Shown here: in pieces, positions 29,062 through 35,567 of the stretch
How positions within the stretch are numbered: the stretch's first letter is position 1
How the letters are laid out: every line of letters starts with the position of its first letter
NCBI GenBank assembly: GCA_035344155.1
Contig: DAORAL010000015.1
Location: 1-64,000, forward strand
DNA: 64,000 nucleotides
Source of the DNA: UBA1845 sp002338715
GTDB lineage: Bacteria > Planctomycetota > Phycisphaerae > UBA1845
Direction of reading: 5' to 3'
Notes under the pieces: generated by a model
Databases searched by the model: none
Told to the model about the DNA's origin: nothing
What the model saw: the letters and a program-made list of their open reading frames with translations, nothing else
Made by a program: the position numbers and the translations under genes

Positions 29062-29222
29062 TAGAGCCCCTTGAGTCCAAACGTAGCGGCGCGACACCGT
29101 CGTCATTCCCGCGCAGGCGGGAATCCAGGGGCAGATCGAATTCACTCCAGGTGCATACCGGCGCCCGTGCTGCGAAGATTGGACGAGCAGAACGCTACGC
29201 TTGGATTGAGATCGCTCTAAAA
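29062..29222 (-). repeat. REP-like element, copy 2, between convergent genes
   Basis: Read on the minus strand, this copy matches the 16661 and 54585 copies along its length: an AGAGCGATCTCAATCCAAGCG end, the ATTCCCGC-CTGC-GCGGGAAT hairpin, and a CTCTAG end. It fills the gap between the pilin operon (plus) and the minus-strand cluster; its left end is about 55 bases past the pilin stop and its right end is six bases from the stop of the SPFH/propeller gene. Its orientation is opposite to the other two long copies. Confidence 0.8.
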
Positions 29223-29228
29223 TCTCAA

Positions 29229-31037
29229 TCAGGCGATTGGGGCATTGCCCGGCGATTTGGGAAGTGGAATCAGGCACACATCCTGCGTGCTGTGGCCGGT
29301 GAGTTGGGCGATGGATACGGTCTGCGCGGGATGTTTCGGTTCGTTACCGTTCCAGATGACGATGCGATCGCGGGCGTCGTTGATCGCGACGATCAGGTCG
29401 GCTGCACACTCGGCGCGGCGGATGGTCTGACCGCCGGCTTCGTATCGACAAACGAATGAATCGTCCAACACCTGCGAATACACTGCAAGCGACGTATCGG
29501 TATAGAACAACCTGGCGACGTCGCCATCGATAATCGACGCGATCGACTCGACGGCTCGGCGACTGCCGGCATGAATGCGGCGCGGCGATTCGGAACCAAG
29601 TCCAGCCCAATGCAGCACATCGCCATCGACGGTGCCTGCGAAAATGTCATCGCCTTCGATCGACAGCGCGGTGACCGTATCGCCTGCGGCAGAGAGCGTC
29701 GCGTGCCCGGCTTGAAGATCGCCTTCGAGCACGGAGTGGATGGTATCGTCGATCGCACACCAGAATCGCCCGGAAGCAAACCGCGCACATCGCACGGTCT
29801 TGGCGCGATCGGTTTCATTTTCGAACAATCGCAGCGCTTGTGCGTTTTCGCCTGACGCTTCCGCGTTTCGCGACCAAGCCAGGACGCCGAGTTCCGAATG
29901 CGTACCCACGACCCAGCGATCGCTGACCGCCACCGCGTTGACGCCGCCGCGCGGCATCTGCTCGGGCTCGTATACAAACGCATTCTCAACCGTACCGCTC
30001 TCGGTATTGAGTTCATACACACCCGATGCCGCCCCGATCCAGAGCGTCTTGTGCAGATCCGCATCGTTGGCGTGGGCAACCTGCACCGATCGAAGTTTGC
30101 CAGCCGCCCCACTGACGGCGATTCGTCGCGGCGCATCGCCGAGTTGCTTCGGATCGATCAAGAGCACTTCATCGCCTGTGAGGGCGACAACCCAGGCCGT
30201 CACCGGTTGCACTGCCCGCGATTCGAACAGCGCCTGATACAACTGCCCACGCTGCGATTCGGAAAACGCCTTCATCAAATCCGACATCGCGGCATGCGGC
30301 GACTCGTCGGCCAACGTCTGCAGGCGCGTCAACATCGATTGCAGATGGTCGAGCTTTTGATTTTGTGCGGCGCTGATCGCCTCGCGCAACTCGCCCTGCG
30401 CCGCGTGTTCGTGCAAACGTCGTGCGGCTTGTTCTTCAGCGGCTCTTGCGCGGGCATGGCCCTCCGACGTGAATCGAATCTCACGTACCGTCTCGATCGA
30501 CAATCCACTGCTGAAGCAAACCTCTGCCGCCCCATCCAACACCGCTTGTTTCGCACCGGCAGCACATTGCCCGCCAACCAGCGCACCGGATTCATTCGCT
30601 GCGACGAACGCCTGCACGCCCTTCTCGACGGCTGGTCGCAAACACGCCTGCACCGTATCGATGTTTGCATCGGTCCGGCTGGCGATGACGCGATCGCGAA
30701 ATGAATCGAGGTCGGCCCGCTCGGGCACCACCGCCACCTGCACCTGCACGCGAACGTCGCAGAGATAATGGTCGCTCGCGGGCACCTTGGACATTTCAAA
30801 CGAAAGATCGATCGGCTGGCTGCGGAAGATCAACAATTCGGAAAGTTCACCGGCTTCGATCACCTGCCCCGGACGATGCACGCGATGGACGCCGTCGCGG
30901 GTGACGGACTTTGCGGCGAAACCTGCGGGCAGATCGAAAGTGCGTTTGAACACGCCGAAGATCGCCTCAGCCGGGACGGACACCGCGACCGAATTCGGGT
31001 TCGACAACCACTTTTGAATGTCGATGGTGCTGCTCAT
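29229..31037 (-). CDS. SPFH-like domain plus beta-propeller protein, ESCRT-like locus
   Basis: This 602-residue protein is encoded last in the cluster. Residues about 20-215 resemble an SPFH/band-7 domain: FGVFKRTFDLPAGF and the RPGQVIEAG strand at the front, a LCDVRVQVQVAVVPERADLD strand, then GLSIETVREIRFTSEGHARA leading into a helical, Ala/Glu-rich segment (190-280). Residues about 285-590 form a WD40/YVTN-like propeller with repeated VNAVAVSDRWVVGTH, VTALSIEGDDIFAGTV, LHWAGLG patterns. SPFH proteins scaffold membrane microdomains; a propeller would add a docking surface. No membrane helix is evident, so any attachment would be peripheral. The SPFH call is from pattern only. It starts 144 bp after the AAA ATPase gene. 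Confidence 0.6.
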   Translation of the reverse strand: MSSTIDIQKWLSNPNSVAVSVPAEAIFGVFKRTFDLPAGFAAKSVTRDGVHRVHRPGQVIEAGELSELLIFRSQPIDLSFEMSKVPASDHYLCDVRVQVQVAVVPERADLDSFRDRVIASRTDANIDTVQACLRPAVEKGVQAFVAANESGALVGGQCAAGAKQAVLDGAAEVCFSSGLSIETVREIRFTSEGHARARAAEEQAARRLHEHAAQGELREAISAAQNQKLDHLQSMLTRLQTLADESPHAAMSDLMKAFSESQRGQLYQALFESRAVQPVTAWVVALTGDEVLLIDPKQLGDAPRRIAVSGAAGKLRSVQVAHANDADLHKTLWIGAASGVYELNTESGTVENAFVYEPEQMPRGGVNAVAVSDRWVVGTHSELGVLAWSRNAEASGENAQALRLFENETDRAKTVRCARFASGRFWCAIDDTIHSVLEGDLQAGHATLSAAGDTVTALSIEGDDIFAGTVDGDVLHWAGLGSESPRRIHAGSRRAVESIASIIDGDVARLFYTDTSLAVYSQVLDDSFVCRYEAGGQTIRRAECAADLIVAINDARDRIVIWNGNEPKHPAQTVSIAQLTGHSTQDVCLIPLPKSPGNAPIA

Positions 31038-31181
31038 GACGCGAATGGCTTTCTTTTGATTCTTATGCTTTCTTCACTGCTCACAGAGCAGTGGCACTTT
31101 CATCGTGATCCTAGTCATATCATGACTTATTCGCCGGTTTTCGGCCTTTATTAATCTCCGATTTGATTATAGCGGACGATC

Positions 31182-32300
31182 TTAGCGGCCCGTCTGTTTG
31201 AACTTGTCGAACCGGACGAGGTCGCCCGGTTTGACCGACGGCAACTGCATTTCGATGCGGTTGAGCATGTCTGCATGGGTGATCAACCGCTCACCGCCCC
31301 CCATCGCGTCCATAAACGCCATCTGTGCGGCTTGCATGCAGAGGTTTTTGATATCCGCACCGCTATAACCGTCCAACCGATCGCACAACGCACCGAGATC
31401 CAGGTCGGCAGCGATGGGTCGATCGGCAAGATAAATTTCCAGCAATCGAAAACGGGCGGGCGCGTCGGGCAGACCGACGTACACCTGCGTATCGAACCGC
31501 CCGGGTCGCAACATCGCCTCATCGAGCATCCATGGCTTGTTCGTCGCGCCGACAAATAGCAGCGCCCGCTCGCCCTTGCGATCGAACCCTTCAAGCTCCT
31601 GCAAAATCTGCGGAACCACCCGGGCCATCACCGTCGAACCTTCGGACTTGCGACGCGGGACCAGCGCTTCGATCTCGTCGATGAAAATCACCGAGCGATT
31701 GTGCTGTTTTGCAGCTTCAAAAAGCTTGCGAACGTTTTGCTCGGCTTCCCCAACCCACTTTGAAAGAATCTGCGCGGGGCTGATGACAAAAAACGTCGAG
31801 TCGATTTCGTGGGCGATGGCTTTGGCCATCATCGTCTTACCCGTACCGGGCGGTCCATAGAGCAACACGCCACCACCGATATTGATGCCATACTTTGCAG
31901 CCAACTCCGGATGGCTGAACGGGTAGATCATCTTCAGGCGGATTTCCTGCTTGATATCGTCGAGCCCGGCGATGTCGTCGAAACCGATGTCCGGTTTGTC
32001 TTGAACGATCCAATCGGAGGCAGCCGCCCCGCTCTCTTCATCTTCCTTGGCCCGCTGACGAAAGCGACCGCCCTCGGGGTTGGCTTCAAAGCGCTTGCAG
32101 TCCTTGGCCAGATCGATCAACTCTGCCGCGACCTCTTCGCGCTGACGGCGCAGTTCGGGCGTGTCGCTGGACTCGGCGAGTTCGACCATGCAGCCAGCCG
32201 CTTCGGTCAGAAACGTGCCGGCGGCTGCGTAGTCACCTTTCTTATACGCGGTGACGCCCTTGCTCTTGAGCCTTTCAAATGTGGAGTAGGAAACGCCCAT
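31182..32300 (-). CDS. Vps4-like AAA ATPase with N-terminal MIT-like domain
   Basis: The product has 372 residues. Residues 5-72 form an MIT-like three-helix domain (FERLKSKGVTAYKKGDYAAA, then the LRRQREEVAAELIDLAKDCK helix). Residues 105-372 are one AAA module of the meiotic clade (Vps4, katanin, spastin): FDDIAGLDDIK, Walker A GPPGTGKT (149-156), pore loop SKWVGEAE, Walker B VIFIDE (204-209), sensor GATN (251-254), RPGRFD (265-270), GYSGADIKNLC (311-321) and the family-typical C-terminus PSVKPGDLVRFDKF (354-367). In Vps4 the MIT domain grips MIM motifs at the C-termini of ESCRT-III subunits and the hexamer unfolds them. The gene upstream (9 bp away) encodes just such a subunit. FtsH or Cdc48 identity is excluded by the single domain, the pore loop and the C-terminus. 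Confidence 0.85.
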   Translation of the reverse strand: MGVSYSTFERLKSKGVTAYKKGDYAAAGTFLTEAAGCMVELAESSDTPELRRQREEVAAELIDLAKDCKRFEANPEGGRFRQRAKEDEESGAAASDWIVQDKPDIGFDDIAGLDDIKQEIRLKMIYPFSHPELAAKYGINIGGGVLLYGPPGTGKTMMAKAIAHEIDSTFFVISPAQILSKWVGEAEQNVRKLFEAAKQHNRSVIFIDEIEALVPRRKSEGSTVMARVVPQILQELEGFDRKGERALLFVGATNKPWMLDEAMLRPGRFDTQVYVGLPDAPARFRLLEIYLADRPIAADLDLGALCDRLDGYSGADIKNLCMQAAQMAFMDAMGGGERLITHADMLNRIEMQLPSVKPGDLVRFDKFKQTGR

Positions 32301-32309
32301 GGTGTGTCG

Positions 32310-32930
32310 CTATTTCTGCTTTTCGCTTTTGCCTTTGAGGGCATCGATTTCGGCGCGAAGTCCGGCGAGCTTGCCCATTTCTTTTTGATGTTCGGCTTCG
32401 CTTTCGGCTTCGATCAAGCGGTCAATTTCTTCGTCGCTGATGGCGTCAGCCGACGACATTTCGACATCCTGCGCGGCGACATCTTCGATCGTGTCGAGGA
32501 ACATGCCCATGCGCTCTTCCATCGTCTGCGACTGGACCATCGCTTTTTCCCAATCGGCTTGCGTCTTGACCAGATCGGTCTCGCCGAAGAGTTTTCCGAT
32601 TTCGCTGGCCATCATGCCCATCGCACCGGCGAAGTCGGCTGACGCTTCGGCTTGCTTCTTGATGACCATGGCGTTCTTGACGCTGAGCAGTTGGCGTTCG
32701 AGCACGCGTTTCATCGCCGCGGTTTTCTTGAGCGTGTTGCGGATGAACTGATATTGCGCGGTGTCGCCGATTTCCTTGGCGCGGCGGGCGTTCTGGACGA
32801 ACTCGTCGGTGAACTTGCCTTGTTCGCGAATCGCTTTTTCGATGCGCCGAATGCCCTGGCGAATCTTGATGTCGCGTTCGATACGCCGCTCTTCGTTGGA
32901 TTTGAAAAGTGCCACTGGTTCCACCCACAC
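32310..32930 (-). CDS. Snf7/CHMP2-like ESCRT-III homologue with MIM1-like C-terminus
   Basis: Starts GTG 32930, 32924 or 32915 are possible; the last (MALFKSNEERR) has GGTGG upstream and looks most natural. Numbering from 32930 (206 residues): a basic helical hairpin (14-90: RRIERDIKIRQGIRRIEKAI, then RNTLKKTAAMKRVLERQLLS), a FAGAMGMMASEIGKLFG helix (100-116), TMEERMGMFLDTIEDV (136-151), an acidic segment (DEEIDRLIEAESEAE) and a basic tail. The order, basic first half and acidic second half, and length match CHMP1/2/3-type ESCRT-III proteins. Residues 191-199, LRAEIDALK, fit the MIM1 motif (LxxRLxxLK) that binds MIT domains, except Glu for Arg. It lies directly upstream of the MIT-AAA ATPase gene. 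PspA is less likely given this tail and context. Confidence 0.8.
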   Translation of the reverse strand: MWVEPVALFKSNEERRIERDIKIRQGIRRIEKAIREQGKFTDEFVQNARRAKEIGDTAQYQFIRNTLKKTAAMKRVLERQLLSVKNAMVIKKQAEASADFAGAMGMMASEIGKLFGETDLVKTQADWEKAMVQSQTMEERMGMFLDTIEDVAAQDVEMSSADAISDEEIDRLIEAESEAEHQKEMGKLAGLRAEIDALKGKSEKQK

Positions 32931-32979
32931 TCAGGATTCAGAATTAAAACGACCAGACGAACGAAACGTTAACGCACGA

Positions 32980-33046
32980 TGTAGGGTGGGCCGTGCCCAC
33001 CATGTCGTTGATGTCTCGAACGGCGGTGGGCAGGGCCCACCCTACA
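32980..33046. repeat. Long inverted repeat inside the ESCRT-like cluster
   Basis: The arms TGTAGGGTGGGCCGTGCCCACC (32980-33001) and its inverse (33025-33046) pair over 22 bases with one mismatch around a 23-base loop. It sits alone in the 138-bp gap between two ESCRT-III-like genes. It could attenuate or process the transcript, or be a REP-type mobile palindrome. No T-run follows, so a simple intrinsic terminator is unlikely. Confidence 0.75.
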
Positions 33047-33068
33047 ATTCGCCCGAATATCAACGGGT

Positions 33069-33677
33069 TTATTCTGACGCTGCGTTCTGCTGTTCGCGGA
33101 CGCGGCGGTCGGCTTCGTCAAACGCCTCGGTCGAATCCTCAATCGCCCCGCGATCCATCTGGTCCCACACATCCAGGACGGTTTGGCCAGCATCGGACAA
33201 CGCCGCAGACCCTTCGTCCACCTCGCGACCAAGCTTGAGCACTTCGTCGAGTCGCTCCTGATATAGCTCGGTCTTGATCGAATCGTTTTCGATCATCTTG
33301 CCCAAACGCAATATGTCTTTCTCGCTGATCAACCCGAGATTGCTGCCGGCGCTGGCGGCTCGGTCCGCATTTTCGCGCATCATCCGCAAACGAGAAACGG
33401 TCATCATCTCTTTGCTGCGGATATTGAGCTGACGCGAGAGCATCAACTGCTCCGACGTCTTGAGTTCAAATTCCTGCGCCATCATCCGCCGAACTTCGGG
33501 GACTTTTTCCTTCGCACCCTTCTCGAATAGCTCCTGCTTTTGCCGGGCGAGCTTCATGGTCTTGTTGACCAGTTGCGTGCGGTCCTTTTCCAGCAGAAGT
33601 TCCTGACGCCGCAACTCCGAGCGGGTCATCTTCGAGAGCGGCTTCTTGCGCTTGACCAACCAATCCATCAAAGACAT
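33069..33677 (-). CDS. Second ESCRT-III-like coiled-coil protein
   Basis: The 202-residue, highly charged helical protein begins MSLMDWLVKRKK and runs as a helical hairpin: SELRRQELLLEKDRTQLVNK to about 55, then EVRRMMAQEFELKTSEQLML and NIRSKEMMTVSRLRMM. An acidic C-terminal half follows (ERLDEVLKLGREVDEGSAAL, SEAFDEAD-like end). A basic first half with an acidic second half is the ESCRT-III charge pattern. Residues 45-95 align by eye with the coiled coil of the upstream gene (QELFEKG... versus AELLKQG..., and the RQLNIRS versus NQQINII positions), so the two are probably paralogues. There is no clear MIM motif. The start ATG has GGAGG within the end of the preceding gene, three bases after its stop, indicating coupling. 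Confidence 0.7.
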   Translation of the reverse strand: MSLMDWLVKRKKPLSKMTRSELRRQELLLEKDRTQLVNKTMKLARQKQELFEKGAKEKVPEVRRMMAQEFELKTSEQLMLSRQLNIRSKEMMTVSRLRMMRENADRAASAGSNLGLISEKDILRLGKMIENDSIKTELYQERLDEVLKLGREVDEGSAALSDAGQTVLDVWDQMDRGAIEDSTEAFDEADRRVREQQNAASE

Positions 33678-33680
33678 GCG

Positions 33681-35135
33681 TTAACTGGCCTCCGGATCGG
33701 CGGGGCTGCGCTCTTCGGACTTGGGCGCTTCGGGTTCGTCGTCAAACATCGCAAACGACGCGTCGGCAGCCGCTGGCTTGGATGCCTGTTTGGACGCGGC
33801 GCTCGGCGTCGTCTGCTCCGTCACAGCCGGTTCGTCAAACTCAGCGAGGATGTCGGCTTCTTCACCACCCATCAACGCTTCACCCACGCCGGTTTCCAGA
33901 CTCGACACCAGGTCGGAGTCGGCTTTGAGCGTTTCGAGCATCTCTTCGGCGCGGACGGCGTTTTCCGTCAACTCCTGCGTGTTCGGAAGCGACGCGGCTT
34001 CTCCCTGCTGAATCAACGTGAGGTTGTGCACATCGGTGCTGATGATGTTGATCTGCTGGTTGAGCATGTTGGCCGTCGTGTTCTGACGGGCGATGTCTTT
34101 GCGCAGCTGCGAAATCTGCGCGACGAGCCTGCGGCGCACGACAGCTGACTTGTTCTCGCGCCCCTGCTTGAGAAGTTCCGCTTCTTTTTCTTCGAGGCTG
34201 GCGATCTCTTCGTAGAGGCGGTTGCGTCGTTGGGCGAGGGCAGCCCGCCTTTCCGACAACATGTTGATCTTCGCGACCTCGTCCCCCTCCCTGGAAAACA
34301 TGTCCTTGATACGGTCCACAAAACTCATAGACGTTTTCTCCGTGGCAACGACAGCCGCACCGCGATACAAAAGTCGGCCTTCTTTGGTCTTGGACACCCG
34401 CAGTTCCGGGTCGCTCTTGGCGATGCGATCCAATGCCCGATTGACCACCTCGATCGGCAGTCCCACATCCTTGGCAATTCGATCCGATGCCAGCCCGCCG
34501 GTCAACAAATCGGTCCCGCACCGCTCCACCTCGCGTTTGACCCGATCCAGCTTCTGATCAATGTCCTCCGGGTCGAACATCTCGCGGACGAACTTGGGCA
34601 CATTTTCATCGGCGGTCACCTTCCAGCCGCCACCGGGAAGCGGTTCAACCAGAACCACATCCATGTTCGGGTATTCGTGGCGGGCGCTTCGCGCTTCTTC
34701 GGTAAATCCGCTGGTCGCACACACACCCACAATCGCCCGCACCTTTGGGTCCGGGGCAATCTCGCGCAGATGATCGGTCAGCTCATTGAGTGAGATCGGC
34801 GCAGACGGTCCGCTTTCTTCAAGCAGATCGTCGAAACGGGACATCACCGACGCAATCGCCGAACCGGTCTGCCGCTTCCAGAATACGAAACGCTTTTCGT
34901 ATCCGTTGACGCTGACGATGCGGTTTTTGGGCAACTGCTTGAGCAGCGTCCGATCATACATGCGCTTGGACGCCATCTGCGCACGCAGCGCATCGCTGTC
35001 GTCTTTCTCGACAGTCTGCCAACTGCTCCCACGCAGATAGCGGGACTTGGCTTCTTCGATGTTGGCGGTCACACCGGCGAGATACTGGTTCTCAACCTTC
35101 AGTGCGTTGGCCGCTTCATCGGTTGGTTTCGCCAT
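33681..35135 (-). CDS. Winged-helix plus ESCRT-III-like fusion (CHMP7-like layout)
   Basis: The product has 484 residues. Residues 1-130 are helical and charged. Residues 131-190 are an alpha/beta stretch (KVRAIVGVCATSGFTEEARS, NMDVVLVEPLPGGG). Residues about 205-262 read as a winged helix: GLASDRIAKDVGLPIEVVNR, then ALDRIAKSDPELRVSKTKEG and RLLYRGAA for the wing. Residues 270-435 are an ESCRT-III-like core: FVDRIKDMFSREGDE, RRNRLYEEIASLEEKEAELL, VVRRRLVAQISQLRKDIARQ, LNQQINIISTDVHNL, then an acidic EEADILAEFDEP. This resembles CHMP4/CHMP7 (EGDE start, KK/RR-rich second helix, acidic end). The C-terminal 50 residues are Ala/Pro/Ser-rich and disordered. In eukaryotes CHMP7 combines winged helices with ESCRT-III as a nucleator. 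The analogy is inferred; a structure prediction would settle it. Confidence 0.7.
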   Translation of the reverse strand: MAKPTDEAANALKVENQYLAGVTANIEEAKSRYLRGSSWQTVEKDDSDALRAQMASKRMYDRTLLKQLPKNRIVSVNGYEKRFVFWKRQTGSAIASVMSRFDDLLEESGPSAPISLNELTDHLREIAPDPKVRAIVGVCATSGFTEEARSARHEYPNMDVVLVEPLPGGGWKVTADENVPKFVREMFDPEDIDQKLDRVKREVERCGTDLLTGGLASDRIAKDVGLPIEVVNRALDRIAKSDPELRVSKTKEGRLLYRGAAVVATEKTSMSFVDRIKDMFSREGDEVAKINMLSERRAALAQRRNRLYEEIASLEEKEAELLKQGRENKSAVVRRRLVAQISQLRKDIARQNTTANMLNQQINIISTDVHNLTLIQQGEAASLPNTQELTENAVRAEEMLETLKADSDLVSSLETGVGEALMGGEEADILAEFDEPAVTEQTTPSAASKQASKPAAADASFAMFDDEPEAPKSEERSPADPEAS

Positions 35136-35195
35136 CGACGGGTCTCGTTCCTACTCAACTCAAGAAATCATCCGGCACATGATCGCGCGATCAGG

Positions 35196-35555
35196 TCACG
35201 CAACGATGGCGCCCATCCGGTTGCGCAGCTGCTGACCGCACTGGGCACAGTATACCGCGTTTGATCGATTCGCATATCCGCAGCGGGGATTCGTACATTC
35301 CTTCCGGCCACCATGCACCTGCGGCGATTGCAAATGGGCTGACGTGAGACGTTTTGAATGAACCCTGGGCCGCTTCTCAACATACGGACGAGGCGTTCCG
35401 GCGACGAGGCCGAGCAGCTTCAGCGGAGCCAACAAGACAACCCGGACGATAGCAAAGATCAAAGCGGCGACACTGAATAGCGCCACCAGGACGCCAAACA
35501 AGACCACAAACAGAATTCCGACTCCGATCCCACCAGTCAACGCTCCTCCAAACAT
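35196..35555 (-). CDS. Small membrane protein with C-terminal zinc ribbon
   Basis: The 119-residue product has a good ribosome site (AGGAGGGGG) before ATG 35555. Two adjacent hydrophobic segments (GGIGVGILFVVLFGVLVALF and VAALIFAIVRVVLLAPLKLL) form a helical hairpin. A basic linker follows, then a zinc ribbon CTNPRCGYANRSNAVYCAQC. The gene begins 12 bp after the kinase gene stop. The ribbon resembles the two at the kinase C-terminus, so both may contact the same partner. It could anchor the ESCRT-like complex in the membrane; that is inference. Confidence 0.75.
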   Translation of the reverse strand: MFGGALTGGIGVGILFVVLFGVLVALFSVAALIFAIVRVVLLAPLKLLGLVAGTPRPYVEKRPRVHSKRLTSAHLQSPQVHGGRKECTNPRCGYANRSNAVYCAQCGQQLRNRMGAIVA

Positions 35556-35567
35556 GCTCGCCCCCTC

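Noticed and set aside
31182..32300. FtsH, Cdc48 or proteasomal AAA identity for the ATPase
   Set aside because: There is one AAA domain, no protease or N-D1-D2 layout, an SKWVGEAE pore loop and a PSVKPGDLVRFDKF C-terminus, which belong to the Vps4/katanin clade.
31809..34148. Plus-strand open frames opposite the ESCRT-like genes
   Set aside because: They are shadows: no ribosome sites, no domains, and the minus-strand frames carry clear motifs.
32310..35135. PspA/Vipp1 (phage-shock) as the identity of the ESCRT-III-like proteins
   Set aside because: The acidic C-terminal half with a MIM1-like tail, the winged-helix fusion and the adjacent MIT-Vps4-like ATPase fit Snf7-type ESCRT-III better. 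PspA partners (PspF, PspBC) are absent. A phylogeny would be decisive.
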